DNA of 64,000 nucleotides. It comes from Tetrapyrgos nigripes (taxonomy: Eukaryota; Basidiomycota; Agaricomycetes; Agaricales; Campanellaceae). Shown here in pieces: positions 35,061 through 47,250 of this stretch (its first letter is position 1; each line of letters opens with the position of its first letter). The notes under the pieces are model-generated. The model was not told the origin of the DNA, searched no databases, and saw nothing but the letters and a program-made list of their open reading frames with translations. Location of the stretch: the NCBI GenBank assembly GCA_013368315.1, contig JAACJM010000247.1, positions 1 through 64,000 of the forward strand, read 5' to 3'. The position numbers were made by a program, and so were the translations under genes.

Positions 35061-36112
35061 TCAATCTTCGACCTTCGTAATAGTGCTAACGAATCCCCCA
35101 TCAGGATGCTCCGCCGAACCAGTCCACACCTTCCCACCAACCTGCGGTCCAGTACTACTACGCCCATAGAAGGACATAGTCTGATTCGCATCCGTGTAGA
35201 CGATGCCACGCTTCATTGCCCTGGAATCCTGCCTCCCAGATCGCATACTCAGAATCGAGCGCTTCCTGGAGCCACGAGCTGGGCAAGCTGGAGTTGCTGG
35301 AGTTGTACGGGAACGATAGTCACCCGTAGACTCGTCAGGACATGCAAGGTCACCTTGAGTCGCCAGAGCGTCGCATAGAGGGGAGACAGGCGCAATGGTT
35401 GGTACAAAAACAACTGTAAGTAGGCAGTTAGTAAGTTTTGAGAGCCTTTGAATCATTTCCAGTATTGCTCACTGCTATAAGAGGGATGAAATCAGTATCA
35501 TTGCAAAGTCATAAAGCACAATGCGACTTACAATTCATCACTATTCCCAACATTAAAGTTTGCATAAAAGTTGGCAAGATCTGCTCCATGAGCGCTGTTT
35601 TGACTGGGATCGACACAACGAGTTACGCCAATTTGAGTCAGATCTCCAGCGTTTCCGGTGAAGCCGTCGGATAGCACTGTGCATGCAGAGTAAGTTATTA
35701 GTAGCTTGAAGATCAGAAGAAGTAAAAGGCATAGCCTCTCACCCCAAGCCCTCCATCATACGTGCTGGCATATGGGTACTCATCACAATCTCTTCCACTG
35801 GGACAATAGTTATTGCTTCCGCATCCAATGGCAGTCCGACGACGATTATCATCTCCAGTATCTCCTGCCGTCTCGTCCCGATGAAGAAGTACGCTATTCA
35901 AACCGTGGCATGTGAAGGCATTACAATGATTGTCGCATCTACAGACGCGGACGAGGGGAGAGGGTTGCAGTGAGTTTAGACTCTAGCCACTGAGCCGTAT
36001 TCTGGACCTACACGTCAGGATAACGAGCACAATCTAGGTTGAATCCCGGTGGTACTTGTGCTAGAACAGCACTGACGAAGGAAGCAAGTATGACAGCTTG
36101 AGAAGCGAACAT
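35061..36112 (-). CDS. secreted NucA/NucB-type deoxyribonuclease
   Basis: Exons 36112-36014, 35982-35743, about 35704-35532, a proposed 2-nt exon at 35474-35473, and 35413-35061. A signal peptide (MFASQAVILASFVSAVLAQ) is followed by CRCDNHCNAFTCHG, the DNase_NucA_NucB core with CDEYPYASTYDGG, TRCVDPSQNSAHG and LANFYANF, then SDEFIVFVPTIAP and a basic Ser/Arg-rich tail. Such enzymes degrade extracellular DNA. Two junctions are odd: exon 2 to 3 keeps frame only with a short 38-bp intron or a noncanonical splice, and exon 3 to 4 keeps frame only if CA is included as a micro-exon. If neither happens the gene is broken. It lies in DNA present in copy B only. Confidence 0.72.
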
Positions 36113-37593
36113 AGCTAACCAGGAGGATGAAGAGGAATGAGGAGATATGCCTATCCTCTGAGGCTTTTATACCTGCTAGACCAGGATAGTAGGCTGTTCT
36201 AGTCCTCGAAGGACGGCAGATTACATTCCGAGTCCAAGCAAGTAAAGCAGACTACTCACTAGTACTTGATAACTATCATTCCTAAGTATATGGTAAGAGT
36301 AAATTGAGAAAGTAGTATGTCCTCATCGATGAACGCATCTATATCCTCAGTGGAGTTTCAAGCTGTTTCAAGTTGACTAAAACTTCTGCCGTCCCAATTC
36401 AGTGAGAAATCCTGCCGTAGTTTCGTGGAGCACTATGCACTGGCTATATACACTGTATCAATGATTGATTAGACTTTCCGGGCAGCGATCGCAGCGGAAG
36501 AGCTCCAACGATATCCCAGTTAGCTATGTACCAATAAATTAGAATTATCCGACAGTGACAGCTCGTCCGTCGGGATGTCTCCCAAAGGGATTCACGAGAA
36601 GTTGCTATTAAGTACTGCATAAGGGAATGTGATGCTTTACGTAGACCTAACTGCTATCAGTCCATGTCGTTAGGAAAACAGAAAAAGTAACAGAGAAAGA
36701 AAACTAGAATATAAACACACCTCCAGTTCTTCGCTCTAAAATCACACTGAAGGCCTTGATAATCCTCTGTTCCATTCCTCTACTTGCTTCAATTTGGATT
36801 TGAGGATTCATTTATCTTGAATTATGAACACATCAGATTCAGCAGCACATTACTTCGCGGGAATTGTCCGGGAAGCATCCCAGCGGAAGGGCCCTTCCCG
36901 GACAATTCCAAGACACCTCGCGGACCCGGTGCATCATATCTTGGTCCAAAATCAAATCAAACTCCTCCTCCTGCTCCTCCCCTACGTAATGAAAGTAATG
37001 GGAATAGACTTACGCTTGAAGAGGCGTCGGAGGAGCTCTTCAACGTCTTTAAAACAAACAACTTTGCAAAGTCTACGTACTAATACTGAACCTCTCGTAC
37101 AATATTTTCTATAGCAGTTGGTGACTGTGCTTCTGTATATATCGCGACTAGTATTTATATTATGATCATCTGTTCCTACATACGAAAAAAGATTACCCTC
37201 TTACAAAGGCGAAAAGGGGCTTATGTGGCTGTGTCCGCGAATGGCCTTGGCCTCTGAATCAAACAAACGTCATCAGCTTCCTCGGTCGACCTTTGACCAT
37301 TCTGCGCGTATAGCACATCGTTCGAACTACGAGATGGATCATAACCCTTTCGCTTTCCAACACTCTGTCCTACTATCTCTGACCCTCCAGCGACTTCAAG
37401 TTTGGAGTGACGGTAGAGCCTGGTGCTTTCCCCGTCCCCGTCCTAGTCCCCAACCTCTTCCACTTACCCTCCTTCCTACATCGCCTCACAATATCGGCTG
37501 GTCCGATATCCATATCCCGATACACCTACTGAAAAAACTTTTCATCCAATAACGACCAACCTTTCACGACACAGCTACACACGCATAAACACA
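36113..37593. other. spacer, right part of the B-only segment and promoter of the Ser/Thr-rich copy B
   Basis: No gene supported. Homology to copy A resumes at about 36913 (GGACCCGGTGCAT). The hairpin at 36860-36909 lies just before that junction. Confidence 0.45.
36860..36909. repeat. 16-bp perfect hairpin
   Basis: GGAATTGTCCGGGAAG (36860-36875) and CTTCCCGGACAATTCC (36894-36909) are exact reverse complements with an 18-nt loop. It sits at the right edge of the segment that is unique to copy B. Confidence 0.75.
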
Positions 37594-38309
37594 ATGTGTC
37601 CGACATCCCTCAGAGTCACTCCCAGTCTTACCCCATTCGTTCTTACCGCCTTGGTCAAGGTAGAGGTACAAGCAGCACCCGTCTCTGGAGTGACCGCTCT
37701 AGCTAGTACGGCTACGTTCACCACCACCACTGGCACAACGCCAACGACGAGGGGAACCTCAACCTTAACCTCATCCTCACCGGCAGATATCGAGGGACTG
37801 GGGTATGACCCCAACCATGCCCATGCCCTCGCTCGACACTAGTACCCATAGTACCCACAACCAAGTACTCGAATCCCAGGCTCAGGCTCGCGGTTTACTC
37901 AGCTTTGGTAGAATTAAAACGTCTACGTCTTTCTTTGTCTACTTCTACAAGTTCAACAAGGATGTCCGTGACGTTGCCTAAGCATACGTCTCTTCCCACA
38001 GGCCCGGGTATGGGCACGGGTACGAGTACTCAGGCTACAACCACGAAGAAGGGTGTATGGCAGAAATTCCGGGGCGGACGTCCAACCGGTACAGGTACAA
38101 GTACACAGACGCAGAGTAGTGGTACTGGTCTTGCAACGGCACCGCCTGGCCTAAGCCTTACTCGTGCCGGTCCCATTGGTGGATTCGGACTCGTAACGAC
38201 GAAAACGGGAACGGGAACGGGTATATGGAATAAAGTGACGAGTGCTGTGAGGGGACATAAGACGACGTCGACGCCGACTGGGGGTATGGGTATGGGTGGG
38301 GGTGTTTAG
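37594..38309 (+). pseudogene. Ser/Thr-rich repeat protein, copy B (frameshifted)
   Basis: It matches 23525-24232: the signal peptide region, TTTTGTTPTTRGT and ADIEGLGYDP are conserved. Eight bases (TGCCGTCG in A, after GCTCG) are missing near 37834, so the frame hits TAG at 37840-37842. The rest is still open in another frame (37905-38309) and holds a repeat unit absent from A (KKGVWQKFRGGRPTGTG). It ends like copy A (GMGMGGGV, TAG). A micro-exon or new intron could in principle rescue the frame, but a dead copy is simpler. Confidence 0.65.
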
Positions 38310-39318
38310 CTGACGGGTGGATTTGGTGGAACTGGAACTGGAACTAAAGGAGGTGGGTTTGCTGGTTCTAGTGGTGGTAGTGGTGAAATGGTGATGGACC
38401 CCGGGATGGGGATGGAAGGTACTGGTTCGGGAGGAGGAGGGCTCGGGGGAGAAGGTGAAATGGGAGGTGACTCGGAGACGGGTATGGGTATGGCGGTGAA
38501 TGGGAGGTGAAATGTGAGGTGAAATGTGAGACGAGTATGAGTATGGGTATGGGCGATGGAATGGGAGACGATGACAAAATGGACCCTAACCATTCTATCT
38601 CTACCAATCGTTCTGGTTCTGCAAGTCACTCCGAGTCCGAGTCTGGTTACTCTTCCAGTGGTGGGGCTAACAGCTCGGGTAGCGAAGAGGATGAAGGATT
38701 CGGGGGAGAACGTCACAGTGGAGTTGCTATTGAAGGTGTTGGTAACGATGGGGACTTTGACTCGGCGCGTCGGAGACAGATATCGATATCGATACAGAGG
38801 AAGGTGATACGAATGTAGATGGAAGTGCTGGAAGCCACGGTGGTATGGACTCGGAGAGTTCTGGTATGGAGGACGACTACGACTCCGACTCCGACTCCTT
38901 TCCTGAGACGATGCCTGGGGATAAAGTGGATACGAATGGGTTTTGATTTTTCGTGAAGAATATTCTGTTCATCTCTTCGTTCCAAGTACTAGTAGAAGCA
39001 CGTATCGTGGGGCACGACTGGTATGATTCTTCCAGTCTATCATGTATGAATCCAGAAGCAATCGATGTCGTTCTAAAACTGCCTTCTTTTCTTCAAATGA
39101 GTCGCTCTTCAATCGAAGGCAGTCGGCCCCACAGCTGACCCATGATGACTTCTGGACATGATTGCTGGAGCTTAATCTTATTTTACTGCACCCACAACTT
39201 GACCTCGTGTCGTATAAACTCGGAGCGCCTATCTCGATCCACGTCGTTTCGATGCTGATTATAAGGGTTTTCTTCCCTTCCATCTTTCCCTCCCACCAGC
39301 ACCTAGTCGCTATCAACT
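38310..39318. other. low-complexity tail and duplication end
   Basis: The first 600 bp match the Gly/Met- and Ser/Glu-rich downstream region of copy A with indels. The duplicated sequence ends at about 39165. The remaining 150 bp are the promoter region of the MYND gene. Confidence 0.45.
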
Positions 39319-41033
39319 ATGCCTGATGATACCATCGTCGAAAACCTCCAGTCCACCCTTGAAAACACAAAATCAAGCGAAGAAAAACTCGCTGCCGTTT
39401 TGGCTGCCATCGAGCTCTCCGACGAACCCCGTTTAAGGCAGATGACTGGCTCTGGATCTGACTGCACGTCAACCGTCGAGGAGGAAGAGAAACGTCGTAC
39501 ATTGACCAGAATCCATGAATTGGCCCAGCAACATGGTCTCAGTCTAGATCAAGTCTTCTCGGCTTCCAGACACCGCATTCGCATTGTCACCCACCTCGAA
39601 TTTCTGGAATGCGCAAATCACGATGTGACAAACTCTCAACAATGCCTGAAGAAAGCCACCAAGACCTGTAGCCAATGCCGCCTTGTTATCTACTGCTCAG
39701 AAGCTTGCCAGCTTCAGCACTGGAAAAGACACAAGCTTGGTGAGTTATGGACATTATTTCAGGTTGATGTTATTAACTTTTCCTCCCTCTATGCGTGGTA
39801 GACTGCAAATATTGACTACGATCAAAGGACTGGCGACCGCGTTGGCTTGAAGAACAACGCTCCCCAGCGTTGATTCACGACGATCAAGAAGCTGCGCAAA
39901 GGGATTCTGGGATCAATCGACGCCTGTGAGCGGCCATCTTTCTTTTCTCTTCCTTTCGCTCACACCTACATCAGGTGGGGTACTATGTCTGCTATCGATA
40001 TCTTGAATCTGGAAGCAAACGAGGGTCTAGCAGCCTCCCTCAGTCGGAATTTTGCACTTGCTTTTGCGAGTAAGTCGGTGGTTCATTTTGAATATTCTCT
40101 TCTGACTAGAGCGTTATGTATAGCATCTGGTGATATCAGGAACGTTATCAGGACTGTGAACGCGGTTCCGGAGGGGTATGAAGGAACCTTGGACATCGTT
40201 ATTAACGACCGTGACGAGATGGTTCAGTGCCGCAATCTCCTCCTTCTGGTGACTCTTGGCATGCTTCCCGACGTGGTGAGTAGTGATTGTACCGGTTCTA
40301 TGGTCTGGGCTCCCGCAACTCACCTATGCTCCCCATATGTCGGAAAAAGTGCAATTGTCTGATCAGGCCTGACCGCGTGATCAGGTTGCCCGGGTAAGTG
40401 GCCATGTCGAATCAGGGCTCGTCAGACCAAATCACCTCTGATAGGGCCAAGGTTTGCAACTGGTCAGGATGGAAAGGAAGGTCAGATTCATCTAATACCA
40501 GTACAAAATTACAAATGCGATGATAGACTATGCCATGATGTATATATGTACGCAACCATTAATCATCGAAGTCCTCTACAATATTTTGTTCACCAAGACT
40601 GCCCAATTCAATTTGTCTTGAGTGACCTTGATGGTTTTGCAATCATGTCGGTATCCTTTCGGTTGAGGAAGTAGCTTTCACAAATCCTCTGTTTCCTTGA
40701 GATTGGTAGAGTTCTGAAGAGGAGATTTGTTGTAGGGGTAAATCCCAAACTACCTTCCCAAATTGGGAAAGCATTGAAGAAGAAACAAGTGTTTACCTAA
40801 AGGAGCGCTGAGATCGCGTGAATGGAAATCAAAGAGAAGCGTTCTGAGTATCCAAACAGAAGGTTCCATGGAAAGAGTAGGCCGTAGTCAGTATATGCAA
40901 CTGAGCAGAGGCCTGGCAGTCTGGATTCAGGTATTGGACGCAACGGGAGAGCTCAGCCTAACAAAAATGGAAGGTCCCCGTGAGCTCTACGCAATCAAAA
41001 TCGTTAAAACGATGTAGCTTTTGCCCAGATGTC

Positions 41034-41035
<2 letters not shown>

Positions 41036-41069
<34 letters not shown>
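41036..41069. repeat. TAGA microsatellite
   Basis: Eight tandem GATA/TAGA units lie between the left terminal region of the 4.1-kb element and repeat R. Confidence 0.9.
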
Positions 41070-41132
41070 AATACACAGCATGGTCCTCTACGAACATGCC
41101 GGGTGTAGACGCGGTATAGCCTGCCACAGCCT

Positions 41133-43755
41133 ACGTCTACTCTAAGCCCTTACCAATGAAATCAAGCACGTCAACATTGTGACGGTAGTCCCACGGCAGG
41201 TGATTAGATCAGGAGATTGCACAGCTAAATCAGAATCGTCGAATCATGTTTGATGATGTGCTGAAAATTGAGATGGAAGGAGAACAAGTGTACAATTGTC
41301 CGGCATAGAACCTGGATTACTTAAATGGCTCAAACCACACTAGAAATGAGAGACTTTGATAAAATATGAGAGTGAGCTGAGAGTAATTCTGAGTGAAGTT
41401 ATGATTTTGAGTGCAGATTGCGAGGACTTAGGAGATTGTTTTGATAGAATACGGGGTTGAGGTGAGCTGAGAGTGAAGTGGAGAAAGATATTATTCTGAG
41501 TGCAGAATGCAAGGTATTAGGAGAGAGTTTTAATACTGAGTACAGGGTTGGGGTGAAAGCAGGGTAGATTAAAGATATTGACATTGAATGTGGATTCAAG
41601 TTGCAAGGCTGGAGAGAAGGGAATGCTTGTAACGGGAAGTGGAATTCATGATGATGCTGCGAGTGAGGTAGAGCAAAGATATTGATTCTGAGTGTAGATT
41701 GTGAAGGATGAAAAGAAGGTAGAGTTAGGGTAATGCAAAGGACAGTTATAGTGGGATGGCAGATTATGATAGCTTGATGAAGAGAGGAAATTGATTTTGA
41801 GTAGATTGAATTCATAGCAAGAGTCAAGGCAGAATGGATTTGATGATATTAGATTTATGGTGTAAGATGGAGTGAGGGCCAATAATATTGGATCAGTGAT
41901 GTGAAGCAGAGTTTTATGACTTGGGATGGAGGATATAAAGCATTGGTGGTGTTTACAACTGAAATGCAATGGCACAGTGGATATGGTCTCTCAATAGGAT
42001 GTACAGAAGGCAGCGCATAGCAAGGGTGATTCAACAATATTGAAGTGGCAGAATTGCAAGCTCTGTGAACAGAGGTGTCAGAAATGGGCCTCTGTGGCAG
42101 ATTGTGGATGGAGACGAGCGGGAATGTAGCACTGCGTCAAACAAAGAATGATCCCACCATAGGTGTATAGATCTGTATGTTCCTGAACCTGTCAGAATGC
42201 ACAGCCAGGTGGGTAAGGATGGTTGTTGTTTAATCAAACATTAATAGAGGTGACTAGATTGCAAGTTTGAAAGGATTGCAAAATACATGCAGGGCATACA
42301 GGGCAGGCATGGACTGGTGGAGGTTGTTGGGTGTTGGGAGTGACGATAGTTACAGGATTTGAAGTTTGTGTTGAAATAACCCCCTAATTACTTTGTTAGT
42401 GCATTCACCAAGATTTCATATGTGAAATGATTAGGAGGATGTACAAGTGCGTGAGAAACAGGAGAAGGGTGAGAGTTGATATAGGCAGGGTTCTAGCTGG
42501 CAGTGACAGGTGGGCAGAGATTTGGTTGCTATATGTGTGGTATAAATGGGTGCATGTTGGGGATACCATGCAGCTGTAAAAGAGAGCATGCGCGAGCTTA
42601 CAAAGAGGGTTGAGAAACAGCATATGCAAAAGATGTCAAGGCATGGTTAGTTTTGTAAATGGCAATGAGTAAGACTGAGTGCCATTGGATTGAGGTCAAA
42701 CATTAGGTAGCAGTAGAAGTAGAGCTGGAGACGTTGAACGGGGTGTGTGTTACCCCCAGCATATTGAGCAGAGTACACAATTACAGAGTAGAAGCTAATG
42801 TATTATTGATGCTCCTGATGTAAGAGAAAATAAGGTATACATTCTGATGTTAAAGTGTGTGAGGTATGGGCAGAAGGTGTACAAGATTATAGAGTGAGAG
42901 AGCTAGAGAGAGGGTAAAGAAGTCGTCCTTCGGTGGAGACCTGCGCAAGACGTCGTCATGCCCATTGTGGGGTCGCCGAAGGGGCAGAGGCCGAGGGATC
43001 AAGAGTCCCGCGAGAACCACACTTTGTAGAGGGCAAGCGGGGGCTTGCTTATTGAGGTGGGGCCAAAGGATCGAGAGTGCTGCGAGAACTGCTTTGTGGA
43101 GGAGGGCGAGTAGGGGCTTGCTTATTGAAGGACAGTGTGGTCTGTTTCATAATAGGCTTCTTCATGGAGGAGGTAGAGACTGTTGGGAATAGAGGCGTTA
43201 GAGCCTAAATGAGCGAGTAGTAGGGATATGGCACGGTTCTAGGGACGCGTGCAAGCATTAGAGCTTAGAGGCGTTAGAGCCTAGTGGGAGGACGATGTTC
43301 GTCTGTGTGTTCTTTTTATTTCATTTATTTTTCAAGCGTTAGAGCTTGGAGGCGTTAGAGCCTAGTTTTTTTTTTTGTTATGGAGTGCGTGTGGAATGTG
43401 TATTGCATGAGAGAAGTGTATGTAGGGTGTGTAGGGTGTGTAGGAGGGTGTGCAGGTAGCAAGAAACGACTTATGTGCAGCAGGGAATGCAGACGAGGTG
43501 TTGAGACTGCCTGTAGCAAGAATCCAAGCGTTGTGATTGGATGGAAGTCACATTCTTGTGGCTGTGTAATGCAGGAGGAGCAGCAAAAAGCAACTGCTTG
43601 ACGTCCTCAACAGTGTAGACTCAAAAGGAGTGCTTTTCCCACTATAAGACTTGATAGAAAGCCTTGAGGAGACCAAAAGAGTGTGTATGCGAAGTTTCAG
43701 AGAGAATGGATGGCAGGAGGAGGCTGGATTTGTTTTTTTGGAATGGATGATGATT
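41133..43755 (-). repeat. degenerate repeat R, inverted copy
   Basis: Reverse complement of 25802-28633. Landmarks: the end CTACTCTAAGCCC near 41133, the 26.7-27.2 kb region at 42405-42900, and the start near 43755 (GGAATGGATGATGAT). It lacks the 176-bp block found in the direct copy. It lies inside the 4.1-kb inverted-repeat element. Confidence 0.75.
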
Positions 43756-45160
43756 AAGAATACATATGAAAAGACCTGTACAGAGTTTGTACCGAGTATC
43801 CAGAGGCCGGAGGTATACCCTTTGAACGCCTCTGTTATTACCTCCCTCCTAGCCAACTCAGCAGATCTCAGAGTCATACAGGCCCCAGAGTCGAGGAATT
43901 GCGGTTCATGAGATAGGCCTCGACTCTCGTTGGAAGATCAAGCAGTGTTTAAAAGTAAAATTCAGTCTGTTGCAACTTGAAGGAGGATTCTGGATTACTG
44001 ATCATGATAAAAGACAGAATTGAAGCAGAGAAAGATTGAGGTTGGATCATCAAGTAACAAACAACTAATTGTTTACTTACACGCTAAGTGCAAGTTGCTC
44101 CACTACCCTATATATATATTCATTAGTGTAGACCCGTCATTACCATTCAATATTCAATACTAGTAATCCTTATATACCCATGTACTCTTGACTCTAATAT
44201 GACCGGTGTGAATTGAAGTCAATACTGGTGAACGGGGTACGCGTAGAGGGGAAGTGGGCGAATTGGTTTTGGATATTGCTCTGCCATCCACTGATCAGGC
44301 CTTCCCAGTTCGGTCATCCTGACCAGTATGATCATGCTTATCAGGACTTTTCGTCCTTATCCCCCTGACCACTGAGGCGTTTCGCTGATGGATTCATCAG
44401 GCCACATCAGCCCAGGTAAGGCCTGATTCGGCAATTGCATTTTTTCCGACATATCTCAGAACCATGTGACCGAGATCGCCCTCCACCTTTGGTATTCCCT
44501 CTTTCTTCCAGGACACTGGTTGCATGCACTCATACCAGTGCTCCGAGAGTCTGGTCTTCTGATGACACCTGGAGAGCACCTGTGTACATTACCTTTTGGA
44601 GCACGTTCATCTCTGAAAGTCTCCTTGGACACCAATATGCAACAATTCTTTACCGCTACAATCATGCTCAACGGGCCTGACAGGTTGACGGCTGACATCG
44701 CTCTCAACACCTTTGTCAAGCTCATGAAGGCCCCGGAGAGAAAAGATTATGTCGATCGATACTATCCGGATCTCAAGCTGTCTCATAGATTGGCCATTAA
44801 CGAATGGCACAAGTTTGGGATACTTTATCCTTTCGGTGCAAGCAGAGCACACCTCAGCACACCGAATCCATTCCTTTTCAACTCCAATCATGACATCTGC
44901 CTGAGCGATACCGCTTTTCCGTTAGAAGGCTGGGAGTGAGTAGTTTGAATCGTGAATGATTAAACTCACCCTGACACCTACTCTGATAGCATCAGTGCCG
45001 CTTTTGAAGCAGGTAAAGCTCATGGGACAACGCAAGCCGACATCATGGGCTGCGCCTACTTCTATCTCAAAGAGCAACTACAAACCTTTGCTCATCGTCT
45101 TCGAAATTTCAATATGAACATTTCTCTAGTCCGATATGATACCGTTGATCTTCCAACTTG

Positions 45161-46535
45161 CAGCAAAATACCGGGTTGGTCTATCCGGGTCTATCGCTGC
45201 TATCATCTACTTTTCCACGTCTATCTCTATTCCGGCTCAGTCTATCCCCGTCTATGTCTATTCTGCACGCATCTATGTCTACTCCGCACGCGTTTTTGTC
45301 TATCCATTGGTCTATTCATCTATCTCTGTCTTGATTACCTTCTTTGCTGGGCTAAAGGGAATTTTCATGAATGCCGATAGATATTATAAAAACATTGAGA
45401 AGCATGTATGTAATACCTCGTAGCTATTATCTGCTAATGCTGTGTTTGCCTCAGCATGGAGAGGATCCTGGATTATGGGTGTGAGGGCGTGCGCACTAAG
45501 GAGATTCGGGGGCGGGGCAGCTTTGGACTGCGGAGGCGGGTAATGGTGAAATGACGTCGGATGACGTGCAATTGTGTGAAATGGCATTATCGTCTCGGCT
45601 ACAGCATGGTCACGCATGTTGACTTCTCAACCCCCAACTTCAACCTTGTCCACGTCCTCGGTGTGCCCTCAATGTTTCTCAAGTCCGAGTCCCCACTCCT
45701 GTCTACGACATTCTCAACAATCCCATGTTTCTCTGACTGAATGACGTAAATCATGCAAATATGATCGCGTCAGATACACTGGACACGCTGGCATGGCCGA
45801 CTTTCAACAAACTACGATGTCCTTCAATTTCCACCCTGTGCTTCTCAATACTTGGTTGTTCTAGCTTTCACTCACTTCAACGATCTGTCAAATCCCTACC
45901 TCAATGTCTGCCGTCTTCAAAGTGCTCACTTCGTCTGATTTGTCCTAGTCTTTCTGGGATTCTGCAACGAGATTACTGATTTTCCATAATGTATTCGGTT
46001 AGTCTGTTTACTCACTGCAGTCTCATATGTATACTCAACAATTGTGCACAGGAACAGCTCACGCGATGGGATAATGGGGTACTTGGTGAGTGCCTTTCTG
46101 ACTCTTCACTGCGCAAAGTGATTAAGGAGTCCCATCTACATCCAGGTGACTCGGCCCTCCAAGGTGGTAACTCCGTGCGTTTCTTTTTTGTGCTTTACGT
46201 CTCTGTCTAATGAAGTCGTTTTTCAGATCCTTTGGAGCATCAAGTATCAAGACGACGTTTTATGTGTAGTTGCACAAGCAGCCAGCCCTTGATCACAAAG
46301 GTTTTGGTTATTGGGCAGGTAGGAATTTCAGATTTACTGGTGAGTTCGACTGCGTCTATAGAAGCTACGTACACATGTATAGACCAGTATATAGACGTCG
46401 ATAGAACAGTGTCTATTGGAATAGAAGGTCGTCTATCGAATAGTCATGTACCTCTACCAATAGAACACTTTCTAATCTTCTATTCCTTCTATAAGTCTAG
46501 CCATAGAAGGAATAGAAGGACCCGGTATTTTGCTG
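45161..46535. mobile_element. 1.4-kb inverted-repeat element in a MYND exon
   Basis: CAGCAAAATACCGGGT at 45161-45176 is repeated exactly in reverse complement at 46520-46535. The coding sequence breaks at its left end (after VDLPTC) and resumes about 45 bp to its right (SSILFDRIEV). The flanks ACTTG and ATTTG could be a diverged 5-bp duplication. Next to each end are opposed tracts of TCTAT-rich sequence (45178-45330) and ATAGA-rich sequence (46350-46515). No transposase frame is seen. Confidence 0.7.
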
Positions 46536-47250
46536 ATTTGAAAGTGCATAAAGGATGGCTCTATTCCTAGTATCCCTTCTTCAATCCTGTTCGATAGGAT
46601 TGAAGTATCCAATGTTATTGACGTCGAATACACTGGGGTTAAGCTCATCATAGAGGCTTGGGGTCCCTTTCTCAAGTCCAAGAAGGAGAACGAGCAGGCA
46701 ACACTGATAGGCCTTTTCATGAATTGGCACCTGTCCTCCAAAAACGCGAGCATCATGGAGACGGGCTATTGTCCCGAGTCTATGGATGCCATGAAGATAT
46801 TTATCGCCCATTATCCGGTCAGTGTTCTTTGGCTCCTTCCTTTTTTGAATTGCTTGGGCTTATAACGACCTTTGCCCTCTGCTCCTACAGGAAGCTATCC
46901 CCAATTCCATCAAGATGGGCGACCTGCACTCGGCAGCGATAGGGGAAGTCGATAGCCTTGAGACGATGATGAAAAATTTAGAACTTTGCCACGAGAACTC
47001 TGAAGATTTCAACAGTTATCTTCAAGCTAATGGAGCTCTCGAAGCGTGCAAGAGTACCGGAATGAGAGCTTGTAATGTCAACACTATTATTCCTCTTGTA
47101 CGTGTCATGTACTATTCCGATTCCAAGTTTTCATCTCACAGATTTGCAGCGCGTTGGCGGAGATCTCAAATCTCTGTGGAATGTACTTCCAAAAAAGCTC
47201 ACGGGGGAAAAGAAGTATATCATGGTGAGTGTCTGCCAGTTACTGGTACA

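Larger units (their letters stand above)
31690..39165. repeat. segmental duplication, copy B
   Basis: Same orientation and order as 20385-25780. Relative to copy A it has gained a 130-bp MITE (34021-34150) and a segment of about 2.6 kb (about 34285-36912) with the nuclease gene, and it lacks the hAT-like element. Gene identity is high in the permease and much lower in the Ser/Thr-rich gene. Confidence 0.9.
40339..44450. mobile_element. 4.1-kb terminal-inverted-repeat element in the MYND intron
   Basis: The ends GTCGGAAAAAGTGCAATTG and CAATTGCATTTTTTCCGAC are inverted repeats that continue imperfectly through ATCAGGCCT, about 36 bp in all. ATAT flanks both ends, so the duplication could be TA or ATAT. 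Subterminal copies of (A/T)TCAGGCCTGA and GGTCAGGATG words occur at both ends (40367-40480 and 44280-44430). Removing the element leaves a normal-sized intron (GTGAGTAGTG ... ATCTCAG). Inside are a TAGA microsatellite and an inverted copy of repeat R. No transposase frame. Confidence 0.75.

Noticed and set aside
41036..41069. A CRISPR-like or satellite array
   Set aside because: It is a plain tetranucleotide microsatellite, as is 58411-58445; no spacer structure exists and the genome is eukaryotic.
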